Below are positions 8,941 to 16,553 of a stretch of DNA of 64,000 nucleotides, piece by piece (within the stretch, counting starts at the first letter, position 1; every line of letters starts with the position of its first letter). Both the position numbers and the translations under genes were made by a program. The DNA lies in NCBI GenBank assembly GCA_963663365.2, contig CAXXIH010000001.1, positions 1,054,001 through 1,118,000 on the forward strand. Direction: 5' to 3'. Source of the DNA: G963663365 sp963663365 (GTDB lineage: Bacteria; Hinthialibacterota; Hinthialibacteria; Hinthialibacterales; G963663365). The notes beneath the pieces are model-generated. The model was not told the origin of the DNA. It saw nothing but the letters and a program-made list of their open reading frames with translations, and did no database searches.

Positions 8941-10371
8941 ATGAAACGACGTCGCTTTTTTCAATCTGCCACTCTTAGCGCCATAGGTTTGACTTCTACA
9001 GATCGAGCGTATACGAATGCAGTATCTCAAGGTCTTGTCGTTGAAAAACCTAGAGAAGTCCAAGTCATTCATGAGGCGGATATCTGTGTTCTCGGCGGCA
9101 GCTGCACAGGCGTGTTTGCCGCGATCCGGGCGGCCCGGCTGGGTGCAAAGGTCGTAATCGTTGAGAAACAGAACTGTTTTGGCGGTGTTGCGACTTGTGC
9201 GATGGTCAATGTATGGCACAGCCTTTATGACACAGAATTCAAAAAGCAAATCATTGCCGGATTGACGTTGGAGACAATCGAACGTTTGCAGAAGCACAAT
9301 GCGGTAGTATCGATCGACAAAAGTTCTAGTAAGGGATATGGCTTTAATTCTGAGGAACTAAAAATCGAACTGGATGAAATGGTTTCAGAAGCAGACGTTC
9401 AAGTATATTTTCATACCTTCTTTTCCGCCCCTGTTGTCGAGGATGGCAAACTGGCGGCGGTTATTGTTGAGAATAAATCGGGTCGTGTGGCGATCCGGGC
9501 TAAGCTATTTATTGATGCGACCGGCGATGCTGATCTATGCCATCGTTTGGGATTATCGACTTATGTAAGGAAGAATCTGCAGCCGCCAACCGCTTGTGCG
9601 CGGTTCAGCGCCTGGCCATCCTTGGAATCCGTTAACATCCATGAAATTCTGGCAGAACATGGGGAGGAGTTTGCTCTCCCGGAGGGATTTATTTGGGGAA
9701 ATCGTGTCCCGGACTCCGACGTCTATATGCTTGCCGGCACACGCATTTATGATGTCGACTGTTCAAATGCGGACGATCTCACCTATGCCGAAATCGAGGG
9801 ACGACGTCAGATTCGTGCAATTGCAGATATTATCCGTAAATATGCGCCTCCCAACAATATATCCTTACAGGCTTTGCCCTCACAAATTGGTATCCGCGAA
9901 ACGCGTCACGTGCGCTGCCAATATCAACTCACCGGGGAAGATGTTCTTTATGGGCGACTTTTTGACGATGCGATTGCAAATGGAAGCTATCGTGTCGATA
10001 TTCATCATCATGACAAACCTGGGATTACCCTCCGTTACCTGGATGGCACCGAACAATATTCTCGTCCGGGCCACTTTCACCAAGAAGGGAGATGGAGAGA
10101 AAAGACAGAAACAAATCCGACATTTTACCAAATTCCTTTTCGGTGTCTTATACCGGACGGGCCGTATGGGAATATCGCTGTGGCCGGCCGTATGTTAGAC
10201 GCGGATGCAGTGGCTTTTTCCGGCGTAAGAGTGATGGTCAACATGAATCAGACTGGCGAAGCTGTGGGGGCGGCAGCCTGGATGGCTCTTGATGAAAGTG
10301 CATCGATTATTCAACTTGATCCCACGCGGCTAAGAAAACTTCTAGCCGATGGCGGATCGATAATTGTATGA
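8941..10371 (+). CDS. Tat-signal FAD-dependent oxidoreductase (FAD_oxidored type)
   Basis: 476 aa from the ATG at 8941; a TTG at 8935 is also in frame and sits 5 nt behind GGAG, so either start is possible. The leader (KRRRFFQSATLSAIGL) is Tat-like. A Rossmann dinucleotide-binding segment follows (ADICVLGGSCTGVFAAIRAARLGAKVVIVEK in outline, with GGSxxG), then FGGVATCAMVNVWH, which is typical of the FAD_oxidored family, and LFIDATGDADLCHRLG. The C-terminal part has the family's second FAD contact (GNIAVAGRMLDADAVAFSG, then MNQTGEAVGAAAWMA). Family members are often annotated only as FAD-dependent oxidoreductase. Substrate unknown; the neighbouring glycosidases suggest a sugar or sugar derivative. 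Confidence 0.85.
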   Translation: MKRRRFFQSATLSAIGLTSTDRAYTNAVSQGLVVEKPREVQVIHEADICVLGGSCTGVFAAIRAARLGAKVVIVEKQNCFGGVATCAMVNVWHSLYDTEFKKQIIAGLTLETIERLQKHNAVVSIDKSSSKGYGFNSEELKIELDEMVSEADVQVYFHTFFSAPVVEDGKLAAVIVENKSGRVAIRAKLFIDATGDADLCHRLGLSTYVRKNLQPPTACARFSAWPSLESVNIHEILAEHGEEFALPEGFIWGNRVPDSDVYMLAGTRIYDVDCSNADDLTYAEIEGRRQIRAIADIIRKYAPPNNISLQALPSQIGIRETRHVRCQYQLTGEDVLYGRLFDDAIANGSYRVDIHHHDKPGITLRYLDGTEQYSRPGHFHQEGRWREKTETNPTFYQIPFRCLIPDGPYGNIAVAGRMLDADAVAFSGVRVMVNMNQTGEAVGAAAWMALDESASIIQLDPTRLRKLLADGGSIIV

Positions 10372-10416
10372 CATCTTTGTGTTTGGCTTGAATGCTGTGG
10401 TTATCTCCTCCCCGTC

Positions 10417-10660
10417 CCAACCACGTTGATGAACGCAACTCTAGCCAGAGATAGAATTCGTGCCTGGCCGGTTGACCAATCATTGCTGCAGTAAAATCGC
10501 TCAAATAGCCAATTGTTTTTTATCTTACCATCGTATTGGAACTCATCTATGCAGGGCGAAAATCGCCCAATTGCATCTCGTCATCGTGAATCTGAAGTGT
10601 TAAAATGGGTCGAGTGGTAAGATAATCAGGTTGCAGACTTGTTTTGGAGATAGCGCGAGC
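10417..10660 (+). repeat. 190-bp three-hairpin promoter module, copy 2 plus leader
   Basis: Second full copy, in the same orientation as 5355-5590. Inverted repeats: CGTT-gatg-AACG near 10425, CTCT-agcc-AGAG near 10440, and GGGCGA-AAA-TCGCCC at 10554-10568. The promoter pair lies at its end, and leader similarity runs on to about 10660. It precedes the pseudopilin gene, unlike copy 1, which precedes a glycosidase-like gene, so the module is not tied to one protein family. Confidence 0.75.
10578..10606 (+). promoter_or_regulatory. Putative extended -10 promoter of the pseudopilin gene
   Basis: TCGTCA at 10578-10583, 17-nt spacer, TAAAAT at 10601-10606 preceded by TGT. It has the same architecture as the copies at 5515 and 4291. 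The leader to the GTG at 10697 would be about 80 nt. Confidence 0.5.
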
Positions 10661-10696
10661 ACTGCTGGGGAAAATTGGCGAGACTGGAGGTGTTCT

Positions 10697-11311
10697 GTGT
10701 GTAGTAAGCAGTTAAGAAATGCATTTACCCTTATTGAACTCCTCATTGTTGTGGCGATTATTGGCATACTTGCCGCCATTGCGGTCCCCAACTTCATGAA
10801 TGCACGTATGCGCGCAAAGATTTCCCGTGTTCATGCCGACTTGCGAACGATACGGACCGCAATAGAAATGTATTTTACAGACCACAATCACCTAATTCCC
10901 GATCCCAGGGTGTGGACCAGAGCGGGATTTCCTCAACCGCTGGGGTATTTGGTGTACTCACCTTTGACTACGCCGATTGTTTATGTCGTCAGCAGCGCTT
11001 TTATCGATCCTTTTGTGCCGGTTCAGAACTCTGTCGATACCGGAGCGGGCGAGTCCACGCTGGAGGAGGGGCTCTATCATTACCGAAACGTTCATTACCT
11101 CCGCCCGACTGAAGGGAATGTCATCCCTCCAGGACCGACTTATCTTGTGCGCAGTCCTGGTCCCGATCGTTGGTATCATCAAAATCCATATCGCTTTTTC
11201 CGCGCCATGGCCTATGACACTTCCAACGGTTTGATCAGTGCCGGGGATATTATTGCCAGTGACGCCGGGATTCTCGGAGATGGGTACCCGGGAGTGGATG
11301 GGATTCCCTAA
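10697..11311 (+). CDS. Type II/IV prepilin-like protein (pseudopilin)
   Basis: The GTG at 10697 is chosen as start because GGAGG at 10686-10690 stands 6 nt before it, giving the short leader MCSKQLRNA. The in-frame ATG at 10631 lies inside the repeated leader, has no ribosome-binding site and would give an abnormal prepeptide. Cleavage is expected before FTLIELL, followed by the long hydrophobic assembly helix and the common continuation AVPNFMNARMRAK. Length is about 204 aa. The C-terminal half ends with PGPDRWYHQNPYRFF and YDTSNGLISAGDI, nearly matching the second pseudopilin at 42016. It would be processed by a prepilin peptidase (not in the window) and act in a type II secretion or pilus-like assembly; the exact machine is unknown. 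Confidence 0.85.
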   Translation: MCSKQLRNAFTLIELLIVVAIIGILAAIAVPNFMNARMRAKISRVHADLRTIRTAIEMYFTDHNHLIPDPRVWTRAGFPQPLGYLVYSPLTTPIVYVVSSAFIDPFVPVQNSVDTGAGESTLEEGLYHYRNVHYLRPTEGNVIPPGPTYLVRSPGPDRWYHQNPYRFFRAMAYDTSNGLISAGDIIASDAGILGDGYPGVDGIP

Positions 11312-11341
11312 GAGTGTTGTTTAGAAGAAGGACCAAGTCCC

Positions 11342-11398
11342 TATTTATGGGATGAGGTGGCAAGATCATCCAATTGCGGATTTGTTTTAGGACAGGGG
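11342..11398 (+). repeat. Leader-only partial copy of the promoter module
   Basis: The segment tatttatgggatgaggtgg and the following caagatcatcc, then gcggatttgttttagg, align with the post-promoter leader of copy 2 (about 10600-10650: aatgggtcgagtgg, aagataatc, gacttgttttgg). The hairpins and TCGTCA box are absent. It precedes the alpha-galactosidase gene, again on the plus strand. Confidence 0.4.
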
Positions 11399-11469
11399 GA
11401 GAAGCAGTACGTTTATCTGTAAAAATGAATGATGTCATGGAAGGGTGATTGACGCTATGAATTACTGTG

Positions 11470-11561
11470 TTAGAAGTGATTTCAAAACTCCGTCAGGGCT
11501 ACCAAGACTCTGGCAACCTAATTCGAAAGGTACTAAAACGGCGGCTCATCAGGAGATTCGC
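11470..11561 (+). repeat. Solo copy of the ~85-bp repeat that flanks the IS1182-type element
   Basis: This matches 14638-14725 with few substitutions and no indels, including gggctaccaa, ggcaacctaattcgaaagg and cggcggctcatcagg. The match stops at ...caggaga, where the insertion sequence's own TGTCTCAAAA terminus begins in the other copies. No transposase is near. It lies in the leader of the alpha-galactosidase gene and creates a false 68-codon in-frame extension upstream of the real start. Confidence 0.8.
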
Positions 11562-11670
11562 CCTCCCTCGACTATTCATAGTCTGGGGTTTTGAAACCAT
11601 TTCCAGTCAATTGAATGGAATTAGAAGAACTGAGAAAAATTCTCGGTTCAATTGGAAAAGCCTAAACAAA

Positions 11671-13713
11671 ATGTCTTTCGCTAAAACAATAATAACAATC
11701 TTTTTCTTAACAGTTCTGCTCATTCCCGCCGCCAACGCCGAACCGCAATTGCATGACTTTCTCCAATCCCACGCCTGGGTATCCCCGGCAACCGGCTCAC
11801 CGTCGTCCGTCAGTCAACCGGATTTCTTACCCTTTTCATTTGTGTTGGATGGGAAACCCAGCGCCCGGTTCTTGCCGGGCTGGCGGCATGAAACAACGAC
11901 GGAACGCATTGATTCCAATCGGCTCCAGCGCACCACAATCTATACAGACTCGGCTTCTAATCTGTCTGTCAAATACCGTGTCGTGGAATACAGCGACTTT
12001 CCGGCCTTGGAATGGACGCTCTATTTCTCCAACACCGGACAAAACGATTCTCCCATTTTGGAGAATGTACAGGCCTTGGATGCGCCGTTCACCGCTTCGC
12101 CGAATAAAAACGCATTATTGCATTATGCCCTGGGCAGCCATAATCAATCCGACGATTTCGCTCCCAGAAAACAACCGGTTGACTCTTCTATCCATCTCGC
12201 CCCGCTGGACGGCCGGTCCTCGGATGGGATTCTACCCTTTTTCAATCTAGGAGACCTTCGGGATGGAGGCGTCATGCTGGGAATCGGCTGGACGGGGCAA
12301 TGGGCCGCTGCGTTTGAAAAAAAGAATGCAAACCAAGTACAAATCAGAGCGGGCATGGAGCATACCCATCTGCGCCTTCACCCCGGCGAGGAAATTCGTA
12401 CGCCGGCGATTTTGTTGCTGTTCTATTCGGGCGAAGATTACCTGCACGGACAAAACCAACTGCGGCGCTTGCTGTTAAAGCATTATACCCCGGCGAACGG
12501 TGGTAAACCGCTCCAGTATCCCATTGCCGCATCGCCGCACGCCTCTATCGGTTTCACGGACACTACCGAAGCCAACATGATCCAGGGGATCGAAAATATC
12601 GCCGCCCACCAATTTCCGGTCGATACGTGGTGGATCGATGCCGGTTGGCACGGCAAAACCGATAATTGGGCACTCAATGTCGGCTCCTGGGAACCTAATG
12701 CGCAACGCTTTCCCCATGGGCTGAAACCGGTCGCGGATGCGGCGCACTCCCACGGCCTGCGTTTTTTGCTTTGGTGCGAACCGGAACGAGTCATGCCCGA
12801 TACTTGGCTCTTCGACAACCATCCGGAATGGCTGCTGACGCCTTCGAATCTCCCGAAGGAATTGCAATATCACGAAAAAGATGGCTTTTGCCTTCTCAAT
12901 CTGGGAAATCCCCAAGCCTTGGCCTGGACGAAGAAGACGTTCTCCGATCTGATCGATGAATTAGGGATGGAGGTATACCGGCAGGATTTCAATATGGCGC
13001 CGCTTTATTATTGGCGGAACAACGAACCGGAAGACCGCCAGGGTATGAACGAAATCCGCCACATCATGGGCCTTTACGATTTTTATGACACACTGCTCCG
13101 CGAACATCCCGGATTGATTATTGACACCTGCGCCAGTGGCGGACGCCGGATCGATTTTGAGATGCTGCGGCGCTCTTTGATCCTCTTCCGAAGTGATTGC
13201 GTGTGGGAACCGGTCGGCATGCACAGTATGGCGTACGGAATTTCCTTCTGGCTTCCCATCACCGGAGTCGGAGCGGTCAGTGTCGATCCCTACGATTTCC
13301 GTAGCGGCTGGGGAACCCACCTGACCCTCGCTCTGGATTACTACAAAAACCCGGATATTTGGGAACCCGCCAAAGCGCAACTCGCGCTGTATGAAAAAAT
13401 CCGTCATTTATTCCCTGCGGATTATTACCCGCTGACTCCGTATAGCCTCGATAAAGACAAATGGATTTCTTGGCAGTTCAACGATCCCACCGTGCGGGAA
13501 GGCCTCGTGCAAGTCTTTTGCCGCGACCAATGCGAGAGCGATACGCTTGTCATAAAACCGAGAGCCTTGGACCCATCAGCGGCCTACACGGTGATCAATC
13601 TTGATACGAACGAGTCAATCGTAAAAACCGGAAGGGATTTAATGGATAAGGGATTGCAAGTGAAAGCGGTTAAAAAACCTGCCGCGCTGGTTTATCATTA
13701 CAAAGCCCAATAA
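11671..13713 (+). CDS. Secreted GH36 alpha-galactosidase
   Basis: 680 aa from the ATG at 11671, chosen because it begins a clear Sec signal (MSFAKTIITIFFLTVLLIPA, cut after NAEP); the longer in-frame reading comes from a repeat. A beta-supersandwich domain (residues about 25-290) precedes the (beta/alpha)8 barrel. Barrel motifs: WWIDAGWHG near 320, FLLWCEPERV, then YRQDFN with the presumed nucleophile Asp439, CASGGRRID, and LFRSDC with the presumed acid/base Asp509. Order and spacing fit GH36 enzymes that release alpha-1,6-galactose from galactomannan or raffinose-type sugars. With a signal peptide it would act in the periplasm or outside. A hairpin (GAACTGAGAA/TTCTCGGTTC) lies about 30 nt before the start. 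No obvious Shine-Dalgarno. Confidence 0.92.
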   Translation: MSFAKTIITIFFLTVLLIPAANAEPQLHDFLQSHAWVSPATGSPSSVSQPDFLPFSFVLDGKPSARFLPGWRHETTTERIDSNRLQRTTIYTDSASNLSVKYRVVEYSDFPALEWTLYFSNTGQNDSPILENVQALDAPFTASPNKNALLHYALGSHNQSDDFAPRKQPVDSSIHLAPLDGRSSDGILPFFNLGDLRDGGVMLGIGWTGQWAAAFEKKNANQVQIRAGMEHTHLRLHPGEEIRTPAILLLFYSGEDYLHGQNQLRRLLLKHYTPANGGKPLQYPIAASPHASIGFTDTTEANMIQGIENIAAHQFPVDTWWIDAGWHGKTDNWALNVGSWEPNAQRFPHGLKPVADAAHSHGLRFLLWCEPERVMPDTWLFDNHPEWLLTPSNLPKELQYHEKDGFCLLNLGNPQALAWTKKTFSDLIDELGMEVYRQDFNMAPLYYWRNNEPEDRQGMNEIRHIMGLYDFYDTLLREHPGLIIDTCASGGRRIDFEMLRRSLILFRSDCVWEPVGMHSMAYGISFWLPITGVGAVSVDPYDFRSGWGTHLTLALDYYKNPDIWEPAKAQLALYEKIRHLFPADYYPLTPYSLDKDKWISWQFNDPTVREGLVQVFCRDQCESDTLVIKPRALDPSAAYTVINLDTNESIVKTGRDLMDKGLQVKAVKKPAALVYHYKAQ

Positions 13714-13829
13714 TAACCGGGCGGATTATTTTGGGGACACCGCGGGCTTGCTACTGGTTTCGTGCATACCACGCGTATAGCCACAGCCGTCGAGTCAGTG
13801 GGTGGGTGCTGAACGTAAGAGGAACCTAA

Positions 13830-14558
13830 ATGCGAATAGTCTTGGCAAAATTCGGACTATACCTATTTATTGTCCTTACAGCTCTCCTGGGTTGGACTTC
13901 ACTACTCGCCACATGGGCATTCTTCTTTGCCGGTCCATTTGATCTTTTAGATTTTTCGATGAATAGAAACGCGGCTCTTGCATGGGATGCGCTGCTTTGC
14001 GTGATATTTTTCCTGCAACACAGCGGCATGATGCGTAAGTCTTTCCGTCGTTGGTTGGAACAGGTGACACCGCAACGTTATCATGGTGCGATATACACAA
14101 TCACCTCAGGTATTACACTGTTGGCATTGATCGTCTTATGGCAAAATTCAGCCTATGTAGTGACTATTGCGGACGGATGGATTCGCTATCTCCTGCGTGG
14201 AATTTTCATTTTATCGATTGCCGGTATTGCCTGGTGTATTATTGCCCTGCGCTCATTTGATGCCTTTGGCCTTAGTCCACTCCAAGACTACTTAAAAGGT
14301 TCGCACCGGCCCGAAATACCGTTTACAATTCGAGGCCCTTATCGGTGGGTGCGGCATCCACTCTATTTATTCAGCCTGCTATCAATATGGTCATGCCCAG
14401 ACCTGACATTGGATCGGTTGATGTTCAATGTGCTTTGGACATTTTGGATTGTAATCGGCACGATGTTGGAGGAACGCGACCTCGTTTCAAGCTTCGGAGA
14501 TTCGTATAGGGACTACCAACAAACGGTACCTATGCTTATCCCTTATCGACTACCCTAA
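13830..14558 (+). CDS. Integral membrane methyltransferase of the ICMT/PEMT-like group
   Basis: 242 aa, ATG behind GAGG. Five to six hydrophobic helices. The C-terminal signature GPYRWVRHPLY followed by EERDL and FGDSYRDYQQTVPMLIP is the S-adenosylmethionine-binding pattern of isoprenylcysteine/phospholipid methyltransferase-like membrane enzymes. The N-terminal FFLQHSGMMRKSFRRW recalls the methanethiol S-methyltransferase (MddA)/NnrU branch, so thiol methylation is one possible function; lipid or quinone-related methylation cannot be excluded. It does not obviously belong to the surrounding glycan genes. The IS1182-type element begins 80 nt after its stop. Confidence 0.75.
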   Translation: MRIVLAKFGLYLFIVLTALLGWTSLLATWAFFFAGPFDLLDFSMNRNAALAWDALLCVIFFLQHSGMMRKSFRRWLEQVTPQRYHGAIYTITSGITLLALIVLWQNSAYVVTIADGWIRYLLRGIFILSIAGIAWCIIALRSFDAFGLSPLQDYLKGSHRPEIPFTIRGPYRWVRHPLYLFSLLSIWSCPDLTLDRLMFNVLWTFWIVIGTMLEERDLVSSFGDSYRDYQQTVPMLIPYRLP

Positions 14559-14637
14559 GCCGGTCTTCCCGAAAAACTTCATCCTGGCCGTAATTTAATG
14601 ATTTATGGCGCGACTATTCCTAGCCCCATGCATGTTG

Positions 14638-14736
14638 TAGAAGTGGTTTCAAAACTCCTTCAGGGCTACCAAAACTTTGGCAACCTAATTCGAAAGGCAC
14701 TGAAACGGCGGCTCATCAGGAGAGGTTGTCTCAAAA
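14638..14736 (+). repeat. Left inverted repeat of the IS1182-type element
   Basis: Starts tagaagtggtttcaaaactc and ends gttgtctcaaaa. Only scattered substitutions separate it from the reverse complement of 16343-16441. Confidence 0.8.
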
Positions 14737-14765
14737 TTCACTTTTGTGTTGCAATCAGCTAGATT

Positions 14766-16172
14766 ATGTCCATGTCTGAAATAGAAGCGAACTATCACGA
14801 GCAGTTTTTACTCCCGCCAAGCATTGAGGACTGGATTCCTAGGGACCATCCGGTTCGATTTATCCGTGAAATCGTAGGGCAAATGGATTTAAAAAAACTT
14901 GGATTCCGTCTTCCGCAGAATGAAGTGGGACGTCCTGCCTATTCTCCTCGGCTTTTGTTGCGGGTGTGGCTTTATGGCTATTGGAAAAAGCGTTTGAGTT
15001 CGCGCAAGTTAGAGGAAGCGTGCCGGGAGGACATGGGATTTATCTGGCTTTGCGGGGGGCATGTTCCGGATCACAATACGTTGTGGCGTTTTTTTAAAAC
15101 CAATCGCAAGGCATTGCGAAAGGTTTTTAAGACGACGGTGCGAACCGCCTTGCAAATGGAGATGTTGGATTTCACGCTGCAAGCGTTGGATGGCACCAAG
15201 ATTGCCGGAGCCTGCAGCCAGCATGGCCGTTATGATCGAGAGCATTTGGAAAAACGTCTATCGGCTATGGACCAAATTATTACTGACTTGGAAAAACAGA
15301 TTGAAAAGCAGAACCATCGGAAATCCCGGGAGAAGTCTTCCTTGCCTCATGAGTTACAGAATGCACAGGCTTTGCGTGACCGTGTCCGGACGGCGATGGA
15401 GATCATCGATGCGGATCAAACCCGGCATTGTCATCCCACCGATCCCGAGGCACGGCGTATGGGAGGGAAACCAAGGGAATTTGGCTACAATGCGCAGGCC
15501 GTTGTGGATCAAGCGAATGGAATCGTTGTTGCCGAAAACGTGACTTCGGAGACGACAGATCATGGCCAGTTGGCACCTATGAGCCGTGAGGCCGTTGAAA
15601 ACACGGGGTGTGCGCCGGAAGTCTTGGTGGCGGATGCGGGCTATGCGGATGCCGGCCAGTTGGCTCAGGTGGAGGAGGAAGGTATAGAGGTTTTGGTGGC
15701 GCTTCCCAACGAGAAAAGGAATCCAAAAGATTGGAAATATCATCGCCGTCATTTCAAATACGATGCCGCGAATGATGTGTACATCTGCCCGGTTGGAAGA
15801 GAGATTCCATTTCGTCGGATTCGAGTCAAGAATCAACGTACAAGGCACACGGTCCGGGTTTACCGGGGCGGGGTGGTTTGTCAGGGATGCCTGGTTCGCG
15901 ATCAATGTACAAAAGACCGTCATGGGCGAAGCATTGAACGAGCGGAGGGAGAGGATGCGAGAGAACGGATGCGTAAACGGTTGGAAAAACCGGAGAATCA
16001 AAAGAAGTTACGTTGCCGGGGCCAGGTTGTTGAGTTGTTTTTTGCGCGGGTGAAATGGTTGTTTGGATTTCGGCGTTGGACGATGCATGGGCTACCGAAT
16101 GTGAGCACGCAATGGGCGATGATTTGTACGGTTTGGAACTTGATGCAAATGTATAGAGTGTGGAAGGGATAA
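14766..16172 (+). CDS. IS1182-family DDE transposase
   Basis: 468 aa. The N-terminus (YHEQFLLPPSIEDWIPRDHP, then FIREIVGQMDL) is the typical IS1182/DUF772 opening, followed by the YSPRLLLRVWLYGY and CGGHVPDHNTLWRF helices. Catalytic acids can be placed at LQALDGTKI (first D), VLVADAGYAD (second D) and QVVELFFARVKWLFGFRRW (E, with the conserved R and K). A cysteine cluster (CPVG, then CQGCLVRDQC) lies between the second D and the E. Length and motifs are complete, so the enzyme may be functional. No frameshift is seen. It starts 30 nt after the left terminus. Confidence 0.93.
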   Translation: MSMSEIEANYHEQFLLPPSIEDWIPRDHPVRFIREIVGQMDLKKLGFRLPQNEVGRPAYSPRLLLRVWLYGYWKKRLSSRKLEEACREDMGFIWLCGGHVPDHNTLWRFFKTNRKALRKVFKTTVRTALQMEMLDFTLQALDGTKIAGACSQHGRYDREHLEKRLSAMDQIITDLEKQIEKQNHRKSREKSSLPHELQNAQALRDRVRTAMEIIDADQTRHCHPTDPEARRMGGKPREFGYNAQAVVDQANGIVVAENVTSETTDHGQLAPMSREAVENTGCAPEVLVADAGYADAGQLAQVEEEGIEVLVALPNEKRNPKDWKYHRRHFKYDAANDVYICPVGREIPFRRIRVKNQRTRHTVRVYRGGVVCQGCLVRDQCTKDRHGRSIERAEGEDARERMRKRLEKPENQKKLRCRGQVVELFFARVKWLFGFRRWTMHGLPNVSTQWAMICTVWNLMQMYRVWKG

Positions 16173-16342
16173 TCGGAAAAAACGGAATCAAAAACGACAT
16201 AGAGAGCCATAGGCGCCGGAAAGGATTTGAGGCTTTTATAGAGGCAAGATATTCGCGTCAGTTATTTCATGCAAATATCAAAAAATTAAACCAAAGTCAG
16301 AACAACAAGTCCCACTCCGTATCCTGATTCGGAAATTAACTG

Positions 16343-16441
16343 TTTTGAGACAGTCTCTCCACCCGAGCCGCTGTTTCATTGCCTTTCGAATTAGGTTGCC
16401 AAAGTTTTGGTAGCCCTGAAGGAGTTTTGTAACCACTTCTA
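16343..16441 (-). repeat. Right inverted repeat of the IS1182-type element
   Basis: Reverse complement of the left repeat with a handful of differences (for example cggctcgggtggagag in place of cggctcatcaggagag). The 16173-16342 stretch between transposase and repeat holds no gene. The next gene's AAAGGTG ribosome-binding site follows at about 16543. Confidence 0.8.
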
Positions 16442-16553
16442 GCGAAATGAAAAGCCAAATGTGCTATTGTTGTGCTTTGACGGGAGAGGTGGGCCTTTCC
16501 GCCGAATATCGGCCGGAGAGGAAAAAATGCGCTTGCGAAGGTAAAGGTGCAGC

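Larger units (their letters stand above)
14638..16441 (+). mobile_element. IS1182-type insertion bounded by ~99-bp inverted repeats
   Basis: Left end 14638-14736 and right end 16343-16441 are imperfect inverted repeats of each other. The inner ~17 bases (gagaggttgtctcaaaa on the left, the complement of ttttgagacagtctctc on the right) look like the true insertion-sequence termini. The outer ~82 bp match the solo repeat at 11470 and may be an older repeat present on both sides in opposite orientation. One full-length transposase lies inside. No target-site duplication is clear. Confidence 0.75.

Noticed and set aside
10631..10696. In-frame ATG at 10631 as pseudopilin start
   Set aside because: It lies in the repeated leader and lacks a Shine-Dalgarno; the GTG at 10697 has GGAGG at ideal spacing and gives a normal short prepilin leader.
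15354..16001. 215-aa open frame antisense to the transposase
   Set aside because: No start signal; the transposase frame with its DDE motifs explains the region.
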